Source of the DNA: JBBQNJ01 sp038329845
GTDB lineage: Bacteria > Planctomycetota > Phycisphaerae > Tepidisphaerales > Tepidisphaeraceae
Length of the DNA stretch: 29,834 nucleotides
NCBI GenBank assembly: GCA_038329845.1
Contig: JBBQNJ010000065.1
Span: forward strand, 1-29,834
Direction: 5' to 3'
Shown here: positions 7,890 to 16,545 of the stretch, in pieces
Numbering within the stretch: the stretch's first letter is position 1
Layout: the number at the start of each line of letters is the position of its first letter
The notes under the pieces: generated by a model
Told to the model about the DNA's origin: nothing
Seen by the model: only the letters and a program-made list of their open reading frames with translations
Database searches by the model: none
Translations under genes and position numbers: made by a program

Positions 7890-8338
7890 GCGAATCTTCG
7901 AATCGAATCCAATCGACGCGGGATGGATCAGACCTGACGCATCTCGGGCATCGCTCGATCCTCAGCGATGCCCAGATCGCCGAACCACGCTCGATCCTCG
8001 AAACGTTCGCCAACCCGCGCCCCGGGCGGGACTACGAGATCCAGTTCGTTTTTCCCGAGTTCACCAGCGTCTGCCCGGTAACGCATCAGCCGGATTTCGC
8101 CACCCTCACCATCCGCTACACGCCCGATCAGCGCTGCGTCGAGATGAAGAGCCTCAAGCTCTATTTTTCGGCCTATCGCAATCAGGGGATTTTCTACGAA
8201 GCCGTGGTCAACACGATCCTCGATGATCTGGTGGCGTCGCTGGATCCTCGGAAGATGACCGTGATCGGCGAGTTTGCCGTCCGCGGCGGCACGGCCGGAA
8301 CCGTCACCGCTTCGCACGTCAAAGGGCTTGGCGACTGA
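7886..8338 (+). CDS. queF: NADPH-dependent 7-cyano-7-deazaguanine reductase QueF (preQ1 synthase)
   Basis: QueF reduces the nitrile preQ0 to preQ1, the last free-base step before insertion into tRNA in queuosine synthesis. It is the short unimodular type (150 residues). It contains FPEFTSVCPVTHQPDFAT, with the nucleophilic Cys63 and the conserved Asp70, and the QueF motif EMKSLKLYFSAYRNQGIFYE, which binds NADPH and ends in Glu105. The position usually given as His in the B. subtilis-type motif (FHE) is Tyr here. The N-terminal ~45 residues are an extension. The gene overlaps the DUF4340 gene by 4 nt, so it is likely translated as part of that operon although unrelated in function. Confidence 0.93.
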   Translation: MSESSNRIQSTRDGSDLTHLGHRSILSDAQIAEPRSILETFANPRPGRDYEIQFVFPEFTSVCPVTHQPDFATLTIRYTPDQRCVEMKSLKLYFSAYRNQGIFYEAVVNTILDDLVASLDPRKMTVIGEFAVRGGTAGTVTASHVKGLGD

Positions 8339-8470
8339 TCCGGGAATTCCGCGTGAAAATCGACGCTGGCGATTCTGGGACCAGATCGCAGATCTCAAAT
8401 TTAAGATCCATCGAAAAACCGGAAATCATCGGCGAATCCGTGAACTCCGGGCGCTGCGGCACCTACGCGG

Positions 8471-9064
8471 TCAGGCGGGAAGCCTGAAGGGTTCGGGCCC
8501 GATAACCGCGACGGTGAACGTCCACAGTTTGGCATCGGTGCGGCACCAACCGCCCGGGTCGATTCCCAACTTCTCACCGCACAAACGGTCCAGCAACTGC
8601 TCGCGGCCCCAGCCGGTCTCCCTCGCCACCTGCGGCAAAAAGCATCCGCTTTGTCCATCGACGACGAGGTATATCCCGTGGGTAAGCGGCTCGAAGTCCA
8701 ATGGGTTCGCCGCCGGTTTCAGCGGCGACAACACGCTGATCTCGATCGACAATTGCTCGAGTTCGTTCAGCGTAATCGGATGATCGGCGAATCGCGGGTC
8801 ACGCAGCACCGAGCGCGCCGTCCGTTGAAGCATCACATATAGCGGTGCCTCGGCGTCCAGCCGGCCGATGCAGCCGCGCAGCCCATGGTCCGCGCAGCGG
8901 TGCAGCGAGATGAAGCAACCCGCCCGCTCGCACAGCGCCGGCTCGACGTCGTGCGGATCGATCGGTGCCGAGGGCGCTCCGCGCAACCACCGCTCGATCG
9001 CCTCGCGAGCGACTCGCAAAATCCCCGCTTTCTCGTCGGCTGAAAAATCCATCGAACCCATCAC
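8471..9064 (-). CDS. AMMECR1 domain protein (AmmeMemoRadiSam system protein A type)
   Basis: This 197-residue protein is a complete AMMECR1 domain. The family hallmark LRGCIGR is present, with the surrounding HGLRGCIGRLDAEAPLYVML. DPRFADHPITLNELEQLSIEISVLSPL, the hydrophobic GIYLVVDGQSGCFLPQVARETGW and the WCRTDAKLWTF end also fit. The biochemical function of the family is unsettled. The bacterial members often occur with Memo and radical SAM partners, but neither is within this window. Starts at residue 1, 2 or 5 (MMGSM) are all possible. The gene runs opposite to its neighbours. Confidence 0.9.
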   Translation of the reverse strand: MMGSMDFSADEKAGILRVAREAIERWLRGAPSAPIDPHDVEPALCERAGCFISLHRCADHGLRGCIGRLDAEAPLYVMLQRTARSVLRDPRFADHPITLNELEQLSIEISVLSPLKPAANPLDFEPLTHGIYLVVDGQSGCFLPQVARETGWGREQLLDRLCGEKLGIDPGGWCRTDAKLWTFTVAVIGPEPFRLPA

Positions 9065-9157
9065 CTTCCGCTCACCGGATTATACCCCCGATCGTGCTCG
9101 CGCCTTCTCCCAAGCCGACTTATTGGCGTGGGCCTGATTCTTCGATAGCTTAAGGCT

Positions 9158-10504
9158 ATGTCACAACGCCGCCCCAACGTAATCGTGATCCTCACCGATG
9201 ATCAGGGATACGGAGACCTGTCCTGCATGGGGTCGAGCGACATCCGCACGCCCCATCTCGATTTCCTCGCCGCATCGGGCGCCCGTTTGACCCACTGGTA
9301 CGCCAACGCGCCGGTCTGCTCGCCGACCCGCGCCTCGCTGCTCACCGGGCGTTATCCCGGCAACGCCGGCGTGCGATCGATCCTGCGCGGCCATCGCACC
9401 GCCAGCGGGCTGCCCGCCGAAGTGCCCACCCTTGCGACCATGCTGCGGGCCGGCGGCTATCGCACCGCCATGTTCGGCAAGTGGCACCTGGGACTGGCCC
9501 CCGGCAGCCGCCCGAATGACCACGGCTTCGATGAGTTCTTCGGACATCTGGCCGGATGCATCGACTATTACTCGCATTTGTTCTACTACGATCGCAATAT
9601 CGATCCTTTGCATGATCTCTGGGAGAATGGGCAGGAGGTGTACCGCAACGGGCAGTATATGACCGACCTGATCACCGCCCGCGCCGTCGATTTCATCCAC
9701 GCCGCCGCCGGCGCCGAGCAGCCGTTTTTCCTCTACGTCGCCTACAACGCCCCGCACTATCCGATGCACGCCCCTGGGAGATACGTCGATCGCTTCAAGC
9801 ATCTTCCGCCCCCGCGGCGGATCATGGCCGCGATGATCAGCGCCATCGACGACGGCGTCGGGGAGATTCTCGCCGAGCTGGATCGACAGGGGATCGCCGA
9901 AGACACCCTGATCACTTTCCAGTCCGACAACGGCCCATCGCGCGAGACGCGCAACTGGCTGGACGGTTCGACCACCGCGTATTACGGCGGACAGACCGGC
10001 AATGGGGCGATGCATTTCAAAGGGCACAAATTTTCCCTCTACGAAGGGGGCATTCGCGTCCCCGGGATCATTCGCTACCCGGCGCGAATCTCCGCCGGGC
10101 AGGTGATCGACACGCCGGGGGCGTCGATGGACATTGCCCCGACGGTGTTGTCCGCCGCCGGCATCGCCGCAACGGCCGGATCGCTGGACGGGGTGGATTG
10201 GATGCCCCACCTCGTCGGCGGCGAGCCGATGAAGCCGCGCGATTTGTTCTTCGAGCAGGGCAAGCAGACGGCCATCCGCTCCGGTCGCTGGAAACTGGTA
10301 CTCAATGGGCAGCTTGTCGAAGGCGCGCCGCCGGAAGACGCCGTCCATCTAGCCGATCTCGACGACGACCCCGGTGAATTGAACAATCTCACCGCGGAGC
10401 AGCCGGATTTGACCGGCGAGTTGATCGAGCGGTCTGAGCGATGGCACCAGGGAATCGAGAACAACTGGCAGCGCCTGCAAGCCGCCGGCGCCGGCGCTGC
10501 GTAG
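9158..10504 (+). CDS. Sulfatase (arylsulfatase family, formylglycine-dependent)
   Basis: The 448-residue protein hydrolyses sulfate esters. Metal-binding NVIVILTDDQGYGD (Asp14, Asp15) and the sulfatase signature CSPTRASLLTGR are present, with Cys54 as the residue converted to formylglycine. GKWHLG (Lys108, His110) and SDNGPS supply further active-site residues, and the C-terminal DLDDDPGELNNL is typical of family S1. There is no signal peptide before the catalytic domain, unlike many planctomycete sulfatases, so a cytoplasmic or periplasmically missorted location is possible. The natural substrate, a sulfated glycan or small ester, cannot be read from the sequence. No anaerobic maturase or FGE gene is nearby. 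Confidence 0.94.
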   Translation: MSQRRPNVIVILTDDQGYGDLSCMGSSDIRTPHLDFLAASGARLTHWYANAPVCSPTRASLLTGRYPGNAGVRSILRGHRTASGLPAEVPTLATMLRAGGYRTAMFGKWHLGLAPGSRPNDHGFDEFFGHLAGCIDYYSHLFYYDRNIDPLHDLWENGQEVYRNGQYMTDLITARAVDFIHAAAGAEQPFFLYVAYNAPHYPMHAPGRYVDRFKHLPPPRRIMAAMISAIDDGVGEILAELDRQGIAEDTLITFQSDNGPSRETRNWLDGSTTAYYGGQTGNGAMHFKGHKFSLYEGGIRVPGIIRYPARISAGQVIDTPGASMDIAPTVLSAAGIAATAGSLDGVDWMPHLVGGEPMKPRDLFFEQGKQTAIRSGRWKLVLNGQLVEGAPPEDAVHLADLDDDPGELNNLTAEQPDLTGELIERSERWHQGIENNWQRLQAAGAGAA

Positions 10505-10591
10505 GCGGGATCGACCGCCCGGGCGATCCAACGACAAGCGCAACCATGGCAGGCTTGTGCCGCGGGCGGCGCGGCGCTAACGTGGAGAGCG

Positions 10592-11350
10592 ATGTCTCTG
10601 ATCGAGCTGCGCCATGTTCACAAGGCCTTCGGACGACTCGTCGTGCTGGACGATGTGTCGCTGGAGATTCACGCCGGGCAGACCCTGGTGATCCTGGGCG
10701 CCAGCGGCAGTGGCAAGAGCGTGATGCTCAAGCACATGGTCGGGCTGCTCAAGCCCGATCGCGGCGAAGTTTATTTTGACGGCGGGCGGATCGACACGCT
10801 TCCCGAGCGTCAACTGGTGCCCATCCGTCGGCGATTCGGCTTTTTGTTCCAGATGGGGGCATTGTTCGATTCGGATAATGTCCAATATAATGTTGGGTTT
10901 CCCTTGGTAGAACACACGCGCAAGACGCCCGAGGAAATTCGCCGGATCGTGGTGCAGAAGCTGAAGATGGTGGGGCTGCCCGACGTGCTGAAGAAAATGC
11001 CGGCCGAGCTTTCCGGCGGGCAGCGAAAGCGCGTGGCGCTGGCGCGGGCGATCGCCATGGACCCCCAGGTGATCCTGTACGACGAGCCGACAACCGGACT
11101 GGATCCGATCCGCTCCGACGTGATCAACGAGTTGATCATCAAGGCCAAGCGCGAGCTGAAAGTCACCAGCGTCGTCGTGACCCACGACATGATCAGCGCC
11201 TTCAAAGTGGCCGATCGGATCGTAATGCTGCACGAAGGGAAGCTGATTCTCGACGCCACCCCCGGCGAGGTGCAGTCCAGCGATAACCCCATAGTCCGCC
11301 GTTTCGTCAGCGGCGAAGCCAGCGATGAAGAACTGGCGGAACTGAGCTGA
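10592..11350 (+). CDS. MlaF-type ABC transporter ATPase, orphan
   Basis: This 252-residue cytoplasmic ATPase is of the MlaF/Ttg2A class, which powers phospholipid or hydrophobic-compound trafficking across the envelope. It has Walker A GASGSGKS (36-43), the MlaF-like Q-loop stretch FQMGALFDSDNVQYNVGFPL, signature LSGGQRKRVALARA, Walker B VILYDEPTTGLDP and switch VTHD. The expected MlaE permease and MlaD MCE-domain partners are absent on both sides. The neighbours are a sulfatase and, convergently, a phytase. Any partner genes would have to be elsewhere. Confidence 0.9.
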   Translation: MSLIELRHVHKAFGRLVVLDDVSLEIHAGQTLVILGASGSGKSVMLKHMVGLLKPDRGEVYFDGGRIDTLPERQLVPIRRRFGFLFQMGALFDSDNVQYNVGFPLVEHTRKTPEEIRRIVVQKLKMVGLPDVLKKMPAELSGGQRKRVALARAIAMDPQVILYDEPTTGLDPIRSDVINELIIKAKRELKVTSVVVTHDMISAFKVADRIVMLHEGKLILDATPGEVQSSDNPIVRRFVSGEASDEELAELS

Positions 11351-11393
11351 GAGCCTGCTGCGCCACCGGCGCGTCCCCTCGAGCAGTGCGGGC

Positions 11394-12467
11394 TTATTTG
11401 CTCATAGCGCCGAGAATTTGTGCCCAGGAGTAAACCAGGAAGCGTTGGCGACCGCCGCCGTGGCGCCGGCCGTCCTGAACGACCAGCATCCCTTGCGGAT
11501 ATCGCGGCCCAAGTGCGGCGCTGACCGAATCGATTCCATCCGTGTCCGATGGCGCGCCCAGTTCGCCGGGCCGGGGTTTCATCGTGAAGGCGAAGGCATG
11601 GTCGCCGTCGCGGTCATAGGCGATGAATGAATCCGATCCCTGGCTGGAGACCAGGAGATAGCCCTGCCCGCCGGGCTGTTTGTACAGGGTCAGCCCCTCG
11701 ACATCCGCGGTCAATCCATGCTCGCCCACCCGCGCGATCAGCACGCCCTTGTCCGCGTCCGGCGCATCCGGCTCAGCGTTAAAACGCCATACGCCGACGC
11801 GTTCTTCGGCGATGAAGACCACGCCGCGCTCGTCATCCGCGACGCACCCTTCCGTGATCGACTTCAGACGAAACGATCGCACGAGCTTGCCCCCGACCTT
11901 TCCGCCGCCAGCATCCAGCAGTTCGTATTGCTCCTGGAATCCGCGGTGATTGTTGACGAAGGCATAGGCGCGACCAGTGCGGGCGCTGCGATAGACGCAC
12001 GATCCGTACGGCTCGGTCCCGCCGAACGTGGGGATCGTTCCTCCCACGGTCACATCGCTGAGTTTTCGAGTCTTGGGGTCGATCGACCAGATTTTCAATC
12101 CCGGCGCGCGGCTAGAACGACAGCCCGCCACCGCCAGGTCCACCTGCACGCCATTGAGGCCAAAGTCGCGCAGTACGTCCACATTGTCCGGATGGGCGTC
12201 GGGCGAAACGATCTGTCTTTCGACACCGGACAGGTCATAGACGTGCAACCCGCCTTTCTTATTGGTTCCGAGGATCAGGCTCAACTCCGGATCCGATGGA
12301 TGCACCCAGATCGCCGGATCGTCGGCGGCGTCACCGTCATCGGGCATCGGCGCCGTCGCGGTCACGGCGGCCGGATGAATGATCGGCTCGATCGCCGGTG
12401 CCTCGGCGCGGACCGAACCGGCCAAAAGCATCGCCCAACCGGCCAGAATGATCCCTATTCGCATCAT
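11394..12467 (-). CDS. Secreted beta-propeller phytase (3-phytase family)
   Basis: The protein releases phosphate from phytate in a calcium-dependent way, if typical for the family. Diagnostic blocks are DDPAIWVHPSDPELSLILGTNKKGGLHVYDL, GGTEPYGSCVYRS, ITEGCVADDERGVVFIAEERVGVWRF and DVEGLTLYKQ with LLVSSQGSDSFIAYDR. These correspond to successive propeller blades and their calcium/phosphate-binding acidic residues. The frame opens at 12521, but the ATG at 12465-12467 (MMRIGIILAGWAMLLAGSVRAEA) gives a clean signal peptide with cleavage near AEA and was chosen. It is divergent from the GH2 gene, with about 100 bp between the two starts. Confidence 0.93.
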   Translation of the reverse strand: MMRIGIILAGWAMLLAGSVRAEAPAIEPIIHPAAVTATAPMPDDGDAADDPAIWVHPSDPELSLILGTNKKGGLHVYDLSGVERQIVSPDAHPDNVDVLRDFGLNGVQVDLAVAGCRSSRAPGLKIWSIDPKTRKLSDVTVGGTIPTFGGTEPYGSCVYRSARTGRAYAFVNNHRGFQEQYELLDAGGGKVGGKLVRSFRLKSITEGCVADDERGVVFIAEERVGVWRFNAEPDAPDADKGVLIARVGEHGLTADVEGLTLYKQPGGQGYLLVSSQGSDSFIAYDRDGDHAFAFTMKPRPGELGAPSDTDGIDSVSAALGPRYPQGMLVVQDGRRHGGGRQRFLVYSWAQILGAMSK

Positions 12468-12569
12468 AATTCCTTCCGCGCTCGCCCTCGTTGCGGTGAT
12501 CGGCCCGCTGGATTCGCACACCGCTTCGAATCATAATATGCACCTTTACCGACCCTGGAGAATGCGTCA

Positions 12570-14363
12570 ATGTCGATGCCACGACCGGAATATCCCCGCC
12601 CGCAGTTTGTCCGCGACGAATGGTTGTGCCTCAACGGCACCTGGCAGTTCGAGATCGACGCCGGCGACAGCGGCGTGAAGCGCGGACTGCTCGAGCGCGA
12701 GTTGTCGGGGAAAATCCTGGTTCCTTTCTGTCCCGAGTCGAAGCTCTCCGGAATCGGCAACGTCGATTTCCTTAACGCCGTGTGGTACCGACGCACGGTC
12801 GAGATTCCCGCCGGCTGGCCGGGGCGCCGGGTGCTGCTTTACTTCCAGGCCGTTGACTATGACACGACGGTCTGGGTCAACGGCCAAGAGGTGGCGCGGC
12901 ATCGCGGGGGATGGACGGGGTTCACCTGTGATTTGGAAGGGATCGTCAAGGCGGGAGAAACCGCAATCATCGTCGTGCGGGCCCGCGATGACACCCGTCA
13001 CCCCATGCCTGCCGGAAAACAGAGCGCCGTTTACGAAAATCACGGCTGTCATTACACGCGCACGACCGGGATCTGGCAGACGGTCTGGCTCGAGCCCGTC
13101 CCCATGCTCTCGCTCGCCCGGCCGCGCATCACTCCCGATCTGGGCGCTGGGCGCTTCCATGTCGTGCAGCCGCTTTACGGTCACGGCCAGCGCCGCGCCG
13201 GGATGCGCGTGCGGGCGGTATTGCGCCGTGGCGATGAGATCGTCGCCGAGGCCACCGCCGAGGCGCACCTGGATTTCGCCCCGGCGCTGTCGCTGCAGAT
13301 TCCCCAATCGCAGCGCCGACTCTGGACGCTCGAGGACCCGTTCCTGTATGACTTGGAACTTTCATTGATCAACAGCGCCGGCGCGGTGGTGGATCGCGCC
13401 ACCAGCTACGCCGGGCTTCGCGGTGTCAGCCTCGACGGCAAGGCCGTCCTGCTCAATGGCCAACCCGTCTTCCAGCGACTGGTGCTGGATCAGGGCTACT
13501 ACCCCGACGGCATTCTCACCGCGCCATGCGATCAGGCTCTGATCGACGACATCGTGTTGTCCAAAGAGGTGGGATTCAACGGCGCTCGATTGCATCAGAA
13601 AGTTTTCGAGGAGCGATTTCTCTATCACGCCGACCGGCTCGGATATCTCTGCTGGGGCGAGTTCGGCGACTGGGGGCTGGATCGCGCCAAGCCCCAGCCG
13701 GCCGAGGTGGCCCAGTGGCTCGAGGCGCTGCACCGAGATTACAACCATCCCTGCATCATCGGCTGGTGCGGCCTGAACGAGACGGCGCAGAAGATCACCG
13801 ATGAGAATACAGCGCTCAACGACTTGACCCGGGCGATGTTCCTGGCGGTGAAGGCGATCGACTCCACCCGTCCGGTACTCGATGCCTCGGGATACTCCCA
13901 CCGCCTGGCGGAGTCGGATATTTACGATTCACACGACTACGACCAGGACCCGTCCACCTTCGCCCATCGCCATGCTCGTACCCTGGACAATCAACCGTTC
14001 GCCAACCCCCCTCCCGCGGCCGATCCCAACCGCGCCGAGCAATGGTCGATCCCCCATCGCGGACAGCCGTGCTTCGTCAGCGAGTTCGGCGGGGCGCTGT
14101 GGAATCCGCACGTCAAGCCCGGCGATCCGTCCTGGGGTTACGGCCAGCGACCCACAACCCTCGAGGAGTTTTACACCCGATTCGACGGGCTTTGTTCGGC
14201 TCTGCTACAAAATCCCGGCATGTTCGGATATTGCTATACCCAGTTGACCGACGTGTTCCAGGAGCAGAACGGCCTTTATTTCTTCGACCGAAAGCCCAAG
14301 TTCGACGCCGCACGATTGCGGGCAATCCAATCGCGTCCGGCGGTGATTGAGTCCGGCAAATGA
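12570..14363 (+). CDS. Glycoside hydrolase family 2 protein
   Basis: The 597-residue protein has the GH2 order: an N-terminal jelly-roll sugar-binding domain (LNGTWQFEID, YRRTVEIPAGW, YDTTVWVNGQEVARHRGGWTGF), an immunoglobulin-like middle domain, and a TIM barrel from about residue 300. The likely acid/base is Glu404 in IIGWCGLNE and the likely nucleophile Glu505 in PCFVSEFGG. Both catalytic residues are in the positions expected for beta-galactosidase/beta-glucuronidase/mannosidase relatives. The exact sugar specificity cannot be set from sequence alone. No signal peptide is visible, which suggests action on imported oligosaccharides. Confidence 0.9.
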   Translation: MSMPRPEYPRPQFVRDEWLCLNGTWQFEIDAGDSGVKRGLLERELSGKILVPFCPESKLSGIGNVDFLNAVWYRRTVEIPAGWPGRRVLLYFQAVDYDTTVWVNGQEVARHRGGWTGFTCDLEGIVKAGETAIIVVRARDDTRHPMPAGKQSAVYENHGCHYTRTTGIWQTVWLEPVPMLSLARPRITPDLGAGRFHVVQPLYGHGQRRAGMRVRAVLRRGDEIVAEATAEAHLDFAPALSLQIPQSQRRLWTLEDPFLYDLELSLINSAGAVVDRATSYAGLRGVSLDGKAVLLNGQPVFQRLVLDQGYYPDGILTAPCDQALIDDIVLSKEVGFNGARLHQKVFEERFLYHADRLGYLCWGEFGDWGLDRAKPQPAEVAQWLEALHRDYNHPCIIGWCGLNETAQKITDENTALNDLTRAMFLAVKAIDSTRPVLDASGYSHRLAESDIYDSHDYDQDPSTFAHRHARTLDNQPFANPPPAADPNRAEQWSIPHRGQPCFVSEFGGALWNPHVKPGDPSWGYGQRPTTLEEFYTRFDGLCSALLQNPGMFGYCYTQLTDVFQEQNGLYFFDRKPKFDAARLRAIQSRPAVIESGK

Positions 14364-14539
14364 ACCCTGCGGGGTGCGGAAGAAAATTCGCCGGCCCAAA
14401 AAAAATCGAGAAAATTTTTATTCGGGCATTCCTCAATATCGGGCATAACTCGCATGCCACTCATGTATTATGGCGATTTTAACCCCGCCAGTTGAATCCA
14501 GATAAAATCATCCCGTAGGGCTGGACTTTGCCGATCCAC

Positions 14540-14575
14540 CCTAATAGGATGTTCATGTGCGATTAGGAGGCACAT
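14540..14575 (+). promoter_or_regulatory. Inverted repeats around the ribosome-binding site of the Rrf2 gene
   Basis: Two overlapping dyads are visible. CCTAAT (14540-14545) mirrors ATTAGG (14562-14567), and ATGTGC (14555-14560) mirrors GCACAT (14570-14575). The strong Shine-Dalgarno AGGAGG (14565-14570), 9 nt before the ATG, lies in the loop and stem edge of the second dyad. Autoregulation by the Rrf2 protein (DNA operator) or an RNA hairpin covering the ribosome site would both fit; which one is not known. Confidence 0.4.
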
Positions 14576-14579
14576 TATT

Positions 14580-15119
14580 ATGCTCAATCAGACGTCCAAG
14601 TACGCCTTGCAGGCTTTGATCTATCTCACGCACCAGCCGGATGATGATTATCATCAGACCCGGGAGGTCGCCAGAGTGATCAATGTGCCTGCCAACTATC
14701 TGGGTAAGACCCTCCAGAAGATGGCCCGCTGTAAGATTGTCGATTCCCAGAAGGGGCTGCGCGGCGGATTCCGCATCGCCCGTCTGCCCGAACAGATTCG
14801 ACTGTTCGACGTGTTTCAGGCCATCGAGGCGATCCCCAAGGACCTGAGCAACCTCAATACCGCCGTTCCGGCCGAGGCGGCGAGTGATTCCAAGGATGAA
14901 CTCAAGCGTCTCTATGAGCGGCTGGCGGGGATCAATCGCATTTACGCCAAGTTTCTCAAGGAGACGACGCTGGCCGATCTGCTCGAGCCGGGGGATTCAG
15001 CGCTTCCCGCGGCGTTGGCCAAGGCCGAGGCGGCCGCTACGTCCAAGCCGGCGCCTCTGGGGCAGGACCGCGAATCCTTCGTCGCCCGCATCGCCCGTCC
15101 GGTGGCAGTGAATAACTGA
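14580..15119 (+). CDS. Rrf2 family transcriptional regulator without a cysteine cluster
   Basis: The N-terminal winged helix is typical of Rrf2: LNQTSKYALQALIYL, the recognition region INVPANYLGKTLQKMARCKI and the wing SQKGLRGGFRIAR, ending about residue 75. Iron-sulfur members of the family (IscR, NsrR) carry three cysteines around residues 90-110. Here that region (DLSNLNTAVPAEAASDSKDE) has none, and the only cysteine is in ARCKI. It is therefore probably not an Fe-S sensor. The C-terminal ~60 residues are a helix plus a basic, proline/alanine-rich tail. Its targets are unknown; the dyads at its own start suggest autoregulation. Confidence 0.9.
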   Translation: MLNQTSKYALQALIYLTHQPDDDYHQTREVARVINVPANYLGKTLQKMARCKIVDSQKGLRGGFRIARLPEQIRLFDVFQAIEAIPKDLSNLNTAVPAEAASDSKDELKRLYERLAGINRIYAKFLKETTLADLLEPGDSALPAALAKAEAAATSKPAPLGQDRESFVARIARPVAVNN

Positions 15120-15164
15120 TTCGCGGCCTGGCGGAATCCAAAACACGCACCCACGCGTGAATCC

Positions 15165-15202
15165 GAGCCTGATCGTGCCCCTCGCGATCAGGCTCTTTTT
15201 TT
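15165..15202 (+). terminator. Intrinsic terminator after the Rrf2 gene
   Basis: GAGCCTGATCG (15165-15175) pairs perfectly with CGATCAGGCTC (15185-15195), an 11-bp stem, followed by TTTTTTT. It closes the Rrf2 transcription unit. Confidence 0.9.
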
Positions 15203-15430
15203 GCGCGCGGGTAAAAAGCCGGTTGTTTTTCGCTGGGTCGGCCGATGGGTCGATCGTTCTGGGCGAGGTGCCGGACATCAAGGTGGCCGTAAAACGCTGC
15301 AAGACCGGCACGGGGGGAAAAGCCGGTCTCGCGCGCGGGGGGGAAAGCCAGTTTTTTGGCGCGCGGGGTAAAAAGTCGGCGTTGCGTCCGCGAATTCCTC
15401 AAGTCCACCGCCCGCGGGGTCGAATGGTAT
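15203..15430. repeat. Spacer with repeated GCGCGCGGG...AAAAAGYCGG motif
   Basis: The motif GCGCGCGGGTAAAAAGCCGG begins near 15204 and recurs near 15333 (gapped, GCGCGCGGGGGGGAAAGCCAG) and 15359 (GCGCGCGGGGTAAAAAGTCGG). A G-rich A-run variant (GGGGGGAAAAGCCGG) lies at about 15311. The open frame from 15157 across this stretch is low-complexity and was not taken as coding. No gene is recognised between the terminator and the SpoIIE-type phosphatase. Confidence 0.5.
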
Positions 15431-15453
15431 CCAAGGGGCCTTGTGATGCCGTT

Positions 15454-16407
15454 ATGAGCCAATCCACCTCTCCATTACGGCTGGTGCGCGACGACGAGGA
15501 GTCGCCCGCGTCGCCCGCGTCCGCCTCGCCGGGGCAGTTCGCCTCCGCGGCGTTGGCCTTGGCCGACCAGGTCGAGTCGATGCAGCGGGAGATCACCACG
15601 CTGCATGAGGAGATCAACCTGCTTCGACGGCGTGATGAGACACTCAAATTTTACATGCACCGGCTCGATGAGGAGCTTCGTCTGGCGGCGCGGTTGCAGC
15701 AGGATTTTCTTCCCAAGCAGCTTCCGCAGGTCGGCGCGGTGCGATTCCACGCCCTGTTCCGCCCGGCGGGATACGTCAGCGGCGATTTGTACGACATCAC
15801 CCGCCTGGATGAGACGCGGGTGGGGTTTTACCTGGCCGATGCCGTCGGCCACGGAATGCCCGCGGCGCTACTGACCATGTTCATCAAGCGCGCCTTGGTG
15901 ACCAAGGAGATTCTTTCCGGAGGGTATCGCCTGCTGCGTCCGTCCGAGGCGATGGCTCGGCTCAACGATGCGCTGGTCGAACAGGGCTTGACCCAGGCGA
16001 GCTTCGCCACGGCGTTGTACGGCGTGATCGATACGCAAAGCCTCGATGTGACGTTCGCGCGTGCCGGACATCCCAATCCGATCCTCATCGGCACCGACGG
16101 GACCATTCGCCCGCTCGAGGCCGATGGAAGCCTGCTGGGCATTTTTCCCAATGAGACTTATCTGGAAGGCTCGCACCGGCTGGTGCCGGGAGATCGGCTC
16201 TTTATGTTCACCGACGGGATCGAGGTGGCGTTCAGCCCGGGCAACGGCCAGGTCGATGCCGACCGCTGGCATATCGAGCTCGAACGCCGCAGACATTTGA
16301 CGACCGAGCAACTGCTGACCGACTTCGCCGAACACATCGACCAGGAGTCCGGCTCTCTCCAGCCCAAGGACGACCTGACGATCATCGTTATGGAAGTAAA
16401 CCGGTAG
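15454..16407 (+). CDS. PP2C/SpoIIE-type serine phosphatase (RsbU-like)
   Basis: The protein is 317 residues. An N-terminal coiled coil (MQREITTLHEEINLLRRRDE, about residues 40-70) and a linker helix, LRLAARLQQDFLPKQLP, lead into a PPM phosphatase domain. Conserved metal-binding and fold motifs are present: SGDLYDI, LADAVGHGMPA, GHPNPIL, FMFTDGI and DDLTIIVMEV. Proteins of this type dephosphorylate anti-sigma-factor antagonists in partner-switching pathways. There is no receiver, PAS or GAF domain, so the signal input probably comes through the coiled coil. The ATG at 15454 was chosen because upstream sequence in the same frame is repetitive spacer. Confidence 0.92.
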   Translation: MSQSTSPLRLVRDDEESPASPASASPGQFASAALALADQVESMQREITTLHEEINLLRRRDETLKFYMHRLDEELRLAARLQQDFLPKQLPQVGAVRFHALFRPAGYVSGDLYDITRLDETRVGFYLADAVGHGMPAALLTMFIKRALVTKEILSGGYRLLRPSEAMARLNDALVEQGLTQASFATALYGVIDTQSLDVTFARAGHPNPILIGTDGTIRPLEADGSLLGIFPNETYLEGSHRLVPGDRLFMFTDGIEVAFSPGNGQVDADRWHIELERRRHLTTEQLLTDFAEHIDQESGSLQPKDDLTIIVMEVNR

Positions 16408-16489
16408 CCCCCCAGCCGGACAGCGGCACAACGGCACTGAGGCACAAAGGGTCCTTCTCCATCCCTCCGCCCTGTCGTGCCATGCACCG

Positions 16490-16520
16490 AGGGCGGCTGT
16501 GCCTCATGCCGCCGCCCTCC
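16490..16520. terminator. Hairpin between convergent genes, no T-run
   Basis: GAGGGCGGC (16490-16498) pairs with GCCGCCCTC (16512-16520) between the phosphatase and porin stops. Neither strand has a following T-run, so it may be only a transcript-end stem. Confidence 0.35.
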
Positions 16521-16545
16521 TTCGCTCCTTCCCTCCGCCTCTTCC

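Noticed and set aside
15157..15453. 99-codon N-terminal extension of the SpoIIE-type phosphatase
   Set aside because: It overlaps the Rrf2 terminator and repeat spacer; ATG 15454 is the plausible start.
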